In this document: one piece after another, positions 27,904-36,255 of the stretch
Numbering within the stretch: the stretch's first letter is position 1
Layout of the letters: each line of letters opens with the position of its first letter
Assembly (NCBI GenBank): GCA_050948825.1
Contig: JBMNEO010000010.1
Location: 1 to 64,000, forward strand
DNA: 64,000 nt
Direction: 5' to 3'
Origin: DUQX01 sp050948825
Lineage (GTDB): Bacteria; Bacillota; Dethiobacteria; DTU022; UBA8154
Position numbers and translations under genes: made by a program
The notes under the pieces: model-generated
What the model saw: only the letters and a program-made list of their open reading frames with translations
What the model was told of the DNA's origin: nothing
Databases searched by the model: none

Positions 27904-29364
27904 ATGATAACCGGAAGAAGAGCGGGAAGAACGTTATCGCTTCCTTTATTGGAACGATGCCGAAATAAGTCCGGCTTCGGCAGGCTGGCGACGGCTGTTA
28001 TAATTTTATTGCTGCTTACCGCAGCGCTTTATCTGACGGCTCCCGCAGTCGCTCTTGCGGCATCGGATTCGCTGGAGATCACGGGAAAAGGCGTGGCAAA
28101 CCCGGTGACCTTCACCCGGGAAGAGCTGGAAGGGATGGAGCAGCACCAGGAATTGTACAGCTGCATAAATACCTGGCCCACCAAGAAGTGGTATGTAGGG
28201 AAGGGGGTCAAGTTGTGGGACCTGCTCCAAAAGGCCGGAATTAAGGAAGAAGAGGCCACGATGCTCAAGTTTACGGCGGTTGATGGCTATACGGTAACGC
28301 TTACGATGAAGGAGCTTTTCCAGGACAAGCGCTACCGTTTTCCTAATTTCAAGGTTGGCGGCGGCGATGGTGACGGGCATCTTCCGGGCGATCCGTCGGG
28401 GGCGGTACCGGCGGAGACGATTATCGGCCTGATCAGTGTGGAGGGCAGCGATAATCCCGAGTATATGAACGATTTGAATACTCTGCTGCTAATGCTGGGG
28501 CAGCGGACCGTAACCGAACAGACGGGAAACCTGTTCGTTAAATATCTGAACAAGATTGAAGTGCTTATCGACAAGCCGAAGAAGTGGGACGCCCCGCAGG
28601 CCAACCCGCCGGGCGGCGCAATTTCCGCGGGGGAAATGGTGACGCTGAGCAACCTCCACAATGATGACGACAAGATTTATTACACCACTGACGGCAGCAC
28701 TCCGAATATGAACAGCCCCATGTATAATTGGATTGCCAGCCGCTGGTGGTCATCGCGGACGGATGTCCTGGGGAAAATTAATCATCCCATTGGACCCATT
28801 AACGAGAACACCACGATCAAGGCGGTAACTATCGGCCCCGGCAAACTGGATAGCGATGTCGTTACCTTTGAGTACTTCATTGAGGGCACAGAGCCCGGTG
28901 ACGGTTCTCCGGCAGTACCCCCCGCCGTGGAGGAGCCACCAACAGAAGACCCCGGGGCAGATGAAGTGCCGAATGTGCCGTCGCAAAAAAATATTGTCCT
29001 CACCATTGGAAAAATGGAAGCTGCTGTTGACGGTGCGCCTTACGCCCTGGATGCGGAACCTTGCATAGACGCCGAGTCAGGACGCACACTGGTGCCGGTG
29101 CGCTTTGTCATTGAGGCCCTTGGTGCTAAAGTTGGCTGGGATTCAGAAGCCGGACGGGTTACTATTACCGACGGGGAGAAAGAGATTATCCTGACCCTGG
29201 GTTCCAGCGCTGTTCTGGTCAATGGAGCGGAGCGGACCATTGACTGTGCACCGATGACGCTTCCACCCGGCCGCACTTTTGTCCCCCTGCGCTTTGTCAG
29301 CGAGAACCTGGGTGCGGAAGTAGGCTACGAGGGCAATACCGGAAAGATCACAATTACCAGATAA
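27904..29364 (+). CDS. Secreted MPT-fold protein with copper-amine-oxidase-N-like C-terminus
   Basis: 486 residues; ATG at 27904 fits AAAGGGAGG at 27888-27896 (an upstream TTG would run through the ribosome site). Signal peptide about 1-47, MPT-fold domain 50-218, chitobiase-C-like 222-322, Pro/Glu linker, and a copper-amine-oxidase N-terminal-like domain 358-486 (RTLVPVRFVIEALGAKVGWD..., TFVPLRFVSENLGAEV). The last is common in clostridial exoproteins and likely mediates wall attachment; it does not imply oxidase activity. Unlike its long-form paralogues, the MPT core reads YSCINTWPTKKW, with a Cys at a position where the others have Thr. The 3' part and flank (29024-29529) are repeated almost exactly at 32352-32857. 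Confidence 0.84.
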   Translation: MITGRRAGRTLSLPLLERCRNKSGFGRLATAVIILLLLTAALYLTAPAVALAASDSLEITGKGVANPVTFTREELEGMEQHQELYSCINTWPTKKWYVGKGVKLWDLLQKAGIKEEEATMLKFTAVDGYTVTLTMKELFQDKRYRFPNFKVGGGDGDGHLPGDPSGAVPAETIIGLISVEGSDNPEYMNDLNTLLLMLGQRTVTEQTGNLFVKYLNKIEVLIDKPKKWDAPQANPPGGAISAGEMVTLSNLHNDDDKIYYTTDGSTPNMNSPMYNWIASRWWSSRTDVLGKINHPIGPINENTTIKAVTIGPGKLDSDVVTFEYFIEGTEPGDGSPAVPPAVEEPPTEDPGADEVPNVPSQKNIVLTIGKMEAAVDGAPYALDAEPCIDAESGRTLVPVRFVIEALGAKVGWDSEAGRVTITDGEKEIILTLGSSAVLVNGAERTIDCAPMTLPPGRTFVPLRFVSENLGAEVGYEGNTGKITITR

Positions 29365-29529
29365 TATAGCTTAACAATACCATGTTTAGCAGCAATATGT
29401 GAAATAATGGCCGTCAGCTATCCCCAGGGGGAGCAACTTTATAATATTAGGCTCGCAGCTTGGGTTAAAGGGCAGGCAGCTAAAGGTGCGGAAATGGAAA
29501 TTTGTGCAAGATTTTTAAAAACTTTACGG
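29024..29529 (+). repeat. Direct repeat: amine-oxidase-N domain plus 3' flank, copy 1
   Basis: Nearly identical to 32352-32857 (offset 3328), covering the C-terminal domain and 165 bases of untranslated DNA. The flank 29365-29628 holds no other feature I can name. Confidence 0.85.
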
Positions 29530-29628
29530 TAGAGTTTTGCCCAATTCTCGCTATAAATTAAAAATAAGGCCTTCGTGTCTAAAAAAGAACTTCATCTATT
29601 ATTTCTGAAAACCTGGGAGGCACATTGC

Positions 29629-30195
29629 ATGCAATATTTGTGCCAGTGTATTTATAAAAATAAGGCAGCGGTCATTGTTTTGTTGTTGATATCGATTATC
29701 TGTGCGGCAGGATGTGGCTGTGCCCCGTCCGAAGATGTTCCCCGGGGCACAGTTGTGATTGAGGGGGATGCCGTAGAGGGCAGGGCTTCTTTTACGCTGG
29801 AGGAGCTGAAAGCCATGGAAGATGGCCTGGTAGAAGCCGATTATTTTGCCCTTAACTCATATGGATCAAAAGAGTATGTACATTTTAAAGGTGTCTGGGT
29901 ATGGCATATTTTAAAGGAAAAAGCAAACCTGAAGGAGCATGCTTCAAGGGTTAGCTTTATAGCGGAGGACGGCTATGAGGTGGAGTTTACGCTTGAGGAT
30001 GTGCAGCGGGAAGACTATATCGACGAGCAAAATCCTCAAACAAAATACAAAATGATCCTGGCCTGGGAGGAAAACGGTAGGGAGTATAATCCGGGCAAGG
30101 GCAACCCCTTTCAACTTGTCGTCGGCCAGCGGGAACCGGGCGATGAGAACAGGCCCTGCTGGGTGCGCAATGTAATGATTATCCGTGTTGATTGA
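29629..30195 (+). CDS. Lipoprotein with a compact MPT-fold domain
   Basis: 188 residues. ATG at 29629 lies 8 bases after GGGAGG, better than a GTG at 29575. A hydrophobic signal ends in a lipobox (ICAAGC), so the mature protein should be lipid-anchored on the outer face of the membrane. The rest is one compact MPT-like domain: FTLEELKAMEDG..., GSKEYVHFKGVWVWHILKEKA, FIAEDGYEVEFTLEDV and LVVGQREPGDENRPCWVRNV. It has no Cys at the ligand position (YFALNSYGSKEY). It is a small membrane-proximal form of the wall-bound proteins and could hand a ligand to the importer at 33.5-37.1 kb, which is inference. A truncated copy lies at 32857-33351. Confidence 0.8.
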   Translation: MQYLCQCIYKNKAAVIVLLLISIICAAGCGCAPSEDVPRGTVVIEGDAVEGRASFTLEELKAMEDGLVEADYFALNSYGSKEYVHFKGVWVWHILKEKANLKEHASRVSFIAEDGYEVEFTLEDVQREDYIDEQNPQTKYKMILAWEENGREYNPGKGNPFQLVVGQREPGDENRPCWVRNVMIIRVD

Positions 30196-30334
30196 GCGGA
30201 GGTTGGCGGCAGCGCACGCCGGCCGGCACTTGTTCCACCTGCTTTTACCATTGCGGGAGCAGTGTCCTGCCGGGGAGAGGATAAATCCCCATAGTATAGC
30301 AGGGATCACCCATGGTAATGGGATATAGGAAGAA

Positions 30335-31008
30335 GTCAGCTGTGCCTTTGGTCAGAAATGGCAGTTATCATCTATAGAGCAAGTCCGCATAGGAGGAGAT
30401 GTAGCAGCGTGGATCAAAAAAGGCACGGAATACTTTCCCAAAGCCAGTTACCACTTAGACCCCTTTCACCTGCGGAAATGGTTAACCGAAGCACTTAGTT
30501 TTAACAGCAAGACCTACGAGGCGGTCTGCGACAGCTTGGCCCGGTTAGACCGTGCCGCAGTCCTGCAAGCGTTGGAGCAGGCAGCGCGCTCCCTTCGCGG
30601 AACTCGAAAGAAGAAATAAAAGATTTTGCGCATTACCTGATGGAAAACTGACACGGCATATCCGATTTGCCAGAGGAGGAACGCTTATGGGCACTTGAGG
30701 GCCAGGTGAGACATACCCTTGCCCGGCGGATGAAACGGATCGGGGCCAGGTGGACACCAGAAGGAGCAGACCGCATGGGGCGGCTTTTAGCGGCCAAGGC
30801 CCATAATGAATTGAGCAAGTATGTCCGCCAGACACCAAATACATTATGTGATTTACTACAATCTGAGGTTGTGGTTGAAAAGCAAGCTTCACACGGAAAG
30901 GAAGACCTCGAGGCCTGGCTGAGGGCCTCCATGCCAGCCTTGAAAGTACCTTTTGTCGGGAAACCCTGGATCAAGCACGTGTTGAGAGAAATCGGATCCA
31001 TTCTGTAG
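30335..31008 (+). pseudogene. ISLre2-family (UPF0236) transposase remnant
   Basis: Bases 30380-30617 encode EQVRIGGDVAAWIKKGTEYF, then FHLDPFHLRKW-type sequence (SYHLDPFHLRKWLTEAL) typical of ISLre2 transposases. A frameshift near 30600 leads to EIKDFAHYLMEN, then an in-frame TGA where family members usually have Trp (ENW), then RRMKRIGARWTPEGADRMGR to 31008. The N-terminal half is missing. I found no terminal inverted repeats. The short 30196-30334 stretch before it shows nothing I can assign. Confidence 0.72.
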
Positions 31009-31226
31009 TCAATTTAAAAATAGGTTGGGAGTTTCACCTACTTACTCTTGACACAAACACTTTTACATCTTTAAATGCAATAGTAGTTGTTATATAATAG
31101 ATTTTAAGGAAGACTTTGCTACCATTATGAATGTATGTGCATAGTTAAGATAAATTGTGTTTTATCAAGGAATAGGATAGTGTCATGGTAAGAATTTACT
31201 ACATAATGCAAAAATTTTGACCATAA

Positions 31227-31246
31227 ATATGCATTAACATGCATAT
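31227..31246 (+). promoter_or_regulatory. Perfect palindrome ATATGCAT-N4-ATGCATAT, second copy
   Basis: Identical arms to 24888-24907 with TAAC as spacer, ending 27 bases before the ATT start at 31274. The wider 31030-31260 stretch resembles 24640-24930, so part of the conservation may be recent duplication. Confidence 0.5.
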
Positions 31247-31273
31247 TACTTTTATGAGAGGAGGGAAACGGAA

Positions 31274-32692
31274 ATTAGACGATATATTAAATCCCAGTCA
31301 GGAATTTGGTTTGGCAAACGCTTGATGACCGTTGCCACTTTGTTACTGTTTGCCCTTATGCCCAATCTGATAGGATCAGTACCTGCCTTTGCCGAAACCG
31401 CGGTTTTGGAGATTACCGGGAAAGGGGTAACGACCCCTCTGAAGCTTACCCTGGCCGAGCTTGAGGCGATGGAGCAGTACGAGCATGTCTACAGCACGAT
31501 CAATACCTGGCCGACCAAGAGATGGTACATAGCGCGGGGAGTAAAATTAAGAGACCTGCTTTCCCTGGCGGGGTTCAAGGTAGATGAGGCCACGTCTATT
31601 AAATTTGTAGCGGCCGATGACTACGAGATGACCCTGACGGTTAAGGAACTGCTGGAAGACAAGCGTTACTATTTCCCAGGGCTAAAGGAGAATCATCCCA
31701 CTGAAGGGAGCATCCCCGGTTCTTCGGAGGGTGCGGTGGAAGTTGAGCCAATTCTTGCTCTGCTCAGTGCCGAGGATAGCGAGGACCCTGAAGAGATGGA
31801 CGATAGAAATGCCCCGATGCTGGTGCTGGGGCAGCGGGCCGTAACCGAGCAGACGTGGCTCCTGTATGTAAAATACGTAAAGAAAATCGAGGTGGACACC
31901 ACACCCCTGGAAAAATGGGATGCCCCGAAGGTGAACGTCCCCGATGGAACGGCGCTGCCCCCGGGGACCGAGCTCAAACTGGAAAACAAGAATACCGACG
32001 CCGATAAGATTTATTACACTACGGACGGCAGCGAGCCGACTTTGAACAGCCCGATGTTTAACTGGAGCGCCAGGCGCTGGTGGGAACAAAGGGAAGATGT
32101 GGATAGTATCAATATCCCCATCGAGATTGTAGAGGAGATGATCAGTGACAGTATTGACGGCCGTGATGTGGTCGTCCTCAAGATGAAAACGATCGGCCCG
32201 GGCGGGGAGGACAGTGAGGTGGCCACCTATACTTTTACCGTCGATCCCGAAGCGGAAGAGCCGGAAACAGGGGCAGAGCCCGGGAAAGATACGGTACCTA
32301 AGAAATCAGAGCCAAAAGTCATTGTGCTCACCATCGGGCAGAAGGAAGCTACTGTTGACGGTGCGCCTTACGCCCTGGATGCGGAACCTTGCATAGACGC
32401 CGAGTCAGGACGCACACTGGTGCCGGTGCGCTTTGTCATTGAGGCCCTTGGTGCTAAAGTTGGCTGGGATTCAGAAGCCGGACGGGTTACTATTACCGAC
32501 GGGGAGAAAGAGATTATCCTGACCCTGGGTTCCAGCGCTGTTCTGGTCAATGGAGCGGAGCGGACCATTGACTGTGCACCGATGACGCTTCCACCCGGCC
32601 GCACTTTTGTCCCCCTGCGCTTTGTCAGCGAGAACCTGGGTGCGGAAGTGGCCTACGAGGGCAATACCGGAAAGATCACAATTGCCAGATAA
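31274..32692 (+). CDS. Secreted MPT-fold protein with amine-oxidase-N-like C-terminus (mosaic paralogue)
   Basis: The likely start is ATT at 31274, eight bases after GAGGAGGG and aligned with the ATG-ATT start of the 24937 gene; TTG at 31322 would remove the basic n-region of the signal peptide. About 472 residues: signal peptide to about 41, MPT-fold domain 43-210 (YSTINTWPTKRWY, no Cys), chitobiase-C-like to about 325, and an amine-oxidase-N-like domain 355-472. The first two thirds match the 24937 gene, and the last third plus 3' flank match the 27904 gene. It is thus a recombinant of two neighbours and has lost the C-terminal membrane helix and Big2 domain. Confidence 0.8.
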   Translation: MRRYIKSQSGIWFGKRLMTVATLLLFALMPNLIGSVPAFAETAVLEITGKGVTTPLKLTLAELEAMEQYEHVYSTINTWPTKRWYIARGVKLRDLLSLAGFKVDEATSIKFVAADDYEMTLTVKELLEDKRYYFPGLKENHPTEGSIPGSSEGAVEVEPILALLSAEDSEDPEEMDDRNAPMLVLGQRAVTEQTWLLYVKYVKKIEVDTTPLEKWDAPKVNVPDGTALPPGTELKLENKNTDADKIYYTTDGSEPTLNSPMFNWSARRWWEQREDVDSINIPIEIVEEMISDSIDGRDVVVLKMKTIGPGGEDSEVATYTFTVDPEAEEPETGAEPGKDTVPKKSEPKVIVLTIGQKEATVDGAPYALDAEPCIDAESGRTLVPVRFVIEALGAKVGWDSEAGRVTITDGEKEIILTLGSSAVLVNGAERTIDCAPMTLPPGRTFVPLRFVSENLGAEVAYEGNTGKITIAR

Positions 32693-32857
32693 TATAGCTT
32701 AACAATACCATGTTTAGCAGCAATATGTGAAATAATGGCCGTCAGCTATCCCCAGGGGGAGCAACTTTATAATATTAGGCTCGCAGCTTGGGTTAAAGGG
32801 CAGGCAGCTAAAGGTGCGGAAATGGAAATTTGTGCAAGATTTTTTAAAACTTTACTT
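32352..32857 (+). repeat. Direct repeat: amine-oxidase-N domain plus 3' flank, copy 2
   Basis: Second copy of 29024-29529. At its end it joins directly to sequence that in copy 1 lies 172 bases further on. Confidence 0.85.
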
Positions 32858-33351
32858 GTGCGGCAGGATGTGGCTGTGCCCCGTCCGAAGATGTTCCCCG
32901 GGGCACAGTTGTGATTGAGGGGGATGCCGTAGAGGGCAGGGCTTCTTTTACGCTGGAGGAGCTGAAAGCTATGGAAGATGGCCTTGTAGAAGCCGATTAT
33001 TTTGCCCTTAACTCGTATGGATCGAAGGATTATGTTCATTTCAAAGGTGTCTGGGTATGGCATATTTTAAAGGCAAAAGCAAACCTGAAGGAGCATGCTT
33101 CAAGGGTTAGCTTTATAGCGGAGGACGGCTATGAGGTGGAGTTTACGCTTGAGGATGTGCAGCGGGAAGACTATATCGACGAGCAAAATCCCGCTACAAA
33201 ATACAAAATGATCCTGGCCTGGGAGGAAAACGGCAGGGAGTATGACCCGGAAAAAGGTAATCCATTCCAGCTGGTCGTCGGCCAGCGGGAGCCGGGAGAT
33301 GAGAACAGACCCTGCTCGGTACGAAATGTAAAGACCATTCGTATTGATTGA
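32857..33351 (+). pseudogene. 5'-truncated copy of the MPT-fold lipoprotein
   Basis: Matches 29701-30195 to the stop codon (offset 3156). A 172-base deletion relative to copy 1 removed the ribosome site, start codon and hydrophobic signal; the frame now begins inside the lipobox (CAAGCGC). A GTG at 32911 could start a 146-residue cytoplasmic form, but no ribosome site precedes it. Most substitutions in the remaining codons are mild, so the truncation is recent. The following 33352-33565 gap has no clear feature. Confidence 0.75.
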
Positions 33352-33565
33352 GCGCGTTATGGGCCGATTTAATAGATATCCATGAAGCCGCGCCAATATC
33401 ATGACCGTAAATGGCAGGGTTATTTTCATGGGAAAACTGATTGAAAGAGCTATCAATATATTTTGAAGGAGGTAGGCTTCTGGTTACGGTCTGAGAACCC
33501 CTGCGGTATGTTATTCTTTCTTGAGACTTCTATATATCTGTAGATTTTGGTAACCAGATTATACC

Positions 33566-34651
33566 ATGGATGAAGAGCTTCAAAGCCGGAGGAAATATTA
33601 TTTGAGCAATCGGGATCTGCTTGTGATTGCCGTTTTGAGCGGTATCGGGGGGGTAATGAGCACTTATATCGGTTATCTGGGGAATCTTGTAAACCGCGTT
33701 TTTGGCGTTCCTTTCGGCGCAGGGCAGTTTGTCTCTGGTTTGCATATCTTCTGGTTCATCCTGGTTGCCGGGCTGATCCGCAGGCCGGGAGCTGCTACCG
33801 CTGCGGGCCTGCTGAAGGGGGTAATCGAGTTGCTTACCGGCAGCACCCATGGGGTCGCCATTATCCTGGTTTCTCTGGTTCAGGGGCTGCTGGTTGATGT
33901 TGTCCTGCTCATTACCGGGCGTCATAGTTTGGTTAGTTACATGCTGGCCGGAGGGGTTTCGGCTGCTTCAAATGTATTTGTTTTCCAATTTCTATATTTT
34001 TCTGGCTTCCCCGTAACCTATCTTTTCTTTATCGGCATTATAGCTTTTATTTCCGGTGCTCTTCTGGCGGGCAGTTTTGGCCACAGTGTGCTGGAGATTG
34101 TGCAGCAGGCCAGGCCCTTTCGCATTGCAGGGGCTTCAGGGGAAGATTTATCTGCTGCTGCGGCGGCCACGACCACAGGAGGGAGGTTGCCTCTTCCCCG
34201 GCTAAGGCTTGCCATAACAGCCCTGCTGGTATTGCTGCTGGCGATTGGGGCGGTCTATTATTTTGCCGCTGTTTTTGAGCCTCCCTGGATGGGTCCCGCT
34301 TGCCGGGTGGAGGGAGCGGTGGAGCGGCCTCTTTCATTCCAGCTTTCTGATTTCGCCCGGCACGAAACTACAATTACCGCCGAATTAAAGGGAGAATTTA
34401 CCCAAATTCCCTCGCAGGAATATACAGGTATTCCCTTGAGTACAATTCTCCAGGAGGCTTCGCCGCTGGCAGATGCAAAAAAAATAAGCGTTATAGCGAC
34501 TGATGGCTATACGGTGGAATTTGAGCTGCAGGATGTCTTCAATGACGATCGGCTGTTGCTGATCAGGGAAGAGGATATGCTGCGGCTGATTGCCGGAAAT
34601 TACGAAGGGGGTTACTGGGTAAAGCTGGTAAGCAGGATCGTCGTAAAGTAA
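33566..34651 (+). CDS. ECF transporter S subunit (YkoE-like) fused to an extracellular MPT-fold domain
   Basis: 361 residues from ATG 33566, which lacks a good ribosome site; TTG at 33602 follows CCGGAGGAAA and is a serious alternative (349 residues). Residues 15-190 form about six membrane helices resembling YkoE, the S subunit of the thiamine/HMP-type ECF importer: FWFILVAGLIRRPGAATAAG, VQGLLVDVVLL and ISGALLAGSFGHSVLE. A further helix (about 215-235, LAITALLVLLLAIGAVYYFA) leads to a C-terminal MPT-like domain 245-361 (VERPLSFQLSDFARHE, YTGIPLSTIL, VIATDGYTVEFELQDV, WVKLVSRIVVK), predicted outside the cell. I know of no described S subunit with this fusion. The domain lacks the ligand Cys. 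The ATPase and T-subunit genes follow directly. Confidence 0.82.
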   Translation: MDEELQSRRKYYLSNRDLLVIAVLSGIGGVMSTYIGYLGNLVNRVFGVPFGAGQFVSGLHIFWFILVAGLIRRPGAATAAGLLKGVIELLTGSTHGVAIILVSLVQGLLVDVVLLITGRHSLVSYMLAGGVSAASNVFVFQFLYFSGFPVTYLFFIGIIAFISGALLAGSFGHSVLEIVQQARPFRIAGASGEDLSAAAAATTTGGRLPLPRLRLAITALLVLLLAIGAVYYFAAVFEPPWMGPACRVEGAVERPLSFQLSDFARHETTITAELKGEFTQIPSQEYTGIPLSTILQEASPLADAKKISVIATDGYTVEFELQDVFNDDRLLLIREEDMLRLIAGNYEGGYWVKLVSRIVVK

Positions 34652-34671
34652 GTTGAAAGGGGTTATTTATA

Positions 34672-36255
34672 CTGGAACCGATCGTTGATATTCAAGACCT
34701 TTCTTTTACATACAGCGGGTCGGTTTTTCCGGCGCTGGAAAAGATCAACCTGCAGGTATACCCGGGACAGTTCCTTACAATCACCGGCCCCAGCGGTTGC
34801 GGCAAGTCCACGCTGGCCCTCTGCCTGGCAGGGTTTATTCCCCATGCCTACAGTGGAACGATGCAAGGTGTTGTGCGTATACAGGGCAGAGATACCCGGG
34901 AATATCCTGCCGGAGGCCTTTCCGGGATAGTTGGCCTGGTTCAGCAGGACCCGGAAGCGCAGCTTTGCACACTCACGGTGAGCGATGAGGTGGCCTTCGG
35001 GCCGGAAAACCTGCGTATACCACCGCAGGAGATACAGGAACGGGTGAAATTTGCTCTGCAGGCTGTAGGGGCTCTGGGGCTGAAGGAGAGAAAGCTCCAC
35101 ACCCTTTCCGGAGGTGAAAAACAGCGGGTGGCCATTGCTTCCGTACTGGCGATGACGCCTTCTCTTCTCATCCTGGACGAACCCACTGCCAGTTTGGACC
35201 CTTCCTGCACCCGGGAGGTGCTCCACACCCTGGAAAAATTAAGAGAAGAGCTTGAAATCTCGATTATCGTGATTGAACACCGCCTGGAGCGGCTTGCTTC
35301 CATTTCGGACCTCCTGCTGCTTATGAATAAGGGGGAAATTGTTGGGGAGGGCGCCCCCGGCGAATTCCAGAAAAGATATGTTCCAGCCGTTATATTGGAT
35401 ACCGATAGAGTTAATGAGCGGGGAAATTCTTCGGGCCGGCAACATGGAAAACCGGCGGGTACTTTAAAAGAAGTGAAAGACAAAAAGAAAGAAAAGGCCC
35501 CTCTTTTGTCCGTAGAAAACCTTAAAGCTGGTTACGAGGGGAGGGACGTCCTCTCGGGCATTAGTTTTTATGCTTACCCTGGAGAGATCATTGCCGTAAT
35601 GGGGGATAACGGCAGCGGGAAAACCACTCTTTTGCTTGCCCTGCTGGGGATCCTTAAACCGGGGAGAGGAAAAATATCAATGAATGAAGAAGACGTAACT
35701 CAAATGAAAGTTGCACACCGTGCCCGAAATATTGGACTAACCTTTCAAAACCCCAACCACCAGCTCTTTGAAAATACCGTAGCCAGGGAAGCAGCGCTTC
35801 CCTCCCTTTTCTTGCGCAAAGAAGTACAAGAGGAAATTGAGCATAGAGTTGATCGGTTGCTGGAAAAGTTTGGCTTGCAGGGGTATAGAAATAAAAATCC
35901 CTTTACCCTGAGCCTGGGGGAGAAAAAAAGGCTTACGCTGGTTTCGGTGCTGGCTTATTCTCCCGAGGTTTTAATTCTGGATGAGCCCCTCGTAGGTCAG
36001 GATAGCGATCGGCTCGGCCTGCTGATGGCTGCCCTGCAGGAACACCGCGCTTGCGGAGGGATTACCCTGATGGTTTGCCATGAACCGGCTGTGGTTGTTT
36101 CCTGCTGCCAAAGGATTCTTTTTCTGGAGGAGGGAAAATTGCTTATTGATGCCCCGGTGGATGAGGCCATGGTGAGGCTGGCAAGAATGGGGCGGGATGA
36201 ATATCTACCCATCGGTTTTGTTGATTATTCTTTCCAGGAGAAAGATGACAAATGA
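34672..36255 (+). CDS. ECF transporter duplicated ATPase (YkoD-like)
   Basis: The reading frame extends upstream of the first ATG (34861), and the missing part encodes the N-terminus of an ABC ATPase including Walker A, so translation most likely starts at CTG 34672, ten bases after GAAAGGGG. 527 residues with two ABC domains. Domain 1: Walker A GPSGCGKST (about 39-47), signature LSGGEKQR (about 145), Walker B LLILDEPTASLD. Domain 2: GDNGSGKTT (about 312), LSLGEKKR, VLILDEPLVGQD. In canonical ECF systems EcfA1 and EcfA2 are separate; the fused form is the YkoD type and fits the YkoE-like S subunit upstream. It powers uptake of the unknown ligand. Confidence 0.88.
   Translation: MEPIVDIQDLSFTYSGSVFPALEKINLQVYPGQFLTITGPSGCGKSTLALCLAGFIPHAYSGTMQGVVRIQGRDTREYPAGGLSGIVGLVQQDPEAQLCTLTVSDEVAFGPENLRIPPQEIQERVKFALQAVGALGLKERKLHTLSGGEKQRVAIASVLAMTPSLLILDEPTASLDPSCTREVLHTLEKLREELEISIIVIEHRLERLASISDLLLLMNKGEIVGEGAPGEFQKRYVPAVILDTDRVNERGNSSGRQHGKPAGTLKEVKDKKKEKAPLLSVENLKAGYEGRDVLSGISFYAYPGEIIAVMGDNGSGKTTLLLALLGILKPGRGKISMNEEDVTQMKVAHRARNIGLTFQNPNHQLFENTVAREAALPSLFLRKEVQEEIEHRVDRLLEKFGLQGYRNKNPFTLSLGEKKRLTLVSVLAYSPEVLILDEPLVGQDSDRLGLLMAALQEHRACGGITLMVCHEPAVVVSCCQRILFLEEGKLLIDAPVDEAMVRLARMGRDEYLPIGFVDYSFQEKDDK

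Noticed and set aside
27904..29364. Copper amine oxidase activity
   Set aside because: Only the N-terminal-like accessory domain is present, which is widespread in non-oxidase clostridial exoproteins; no catalytic domain follows.
33485..33520. TCTGAGAACCCC resembling part of a TPP riboswitch before the YkoE-like gene
   Set aside because: The rest of the thi-box (the conserved TTGAACCTGATCTGG and closing stem) is absent, so a thiamine switch is not supported.
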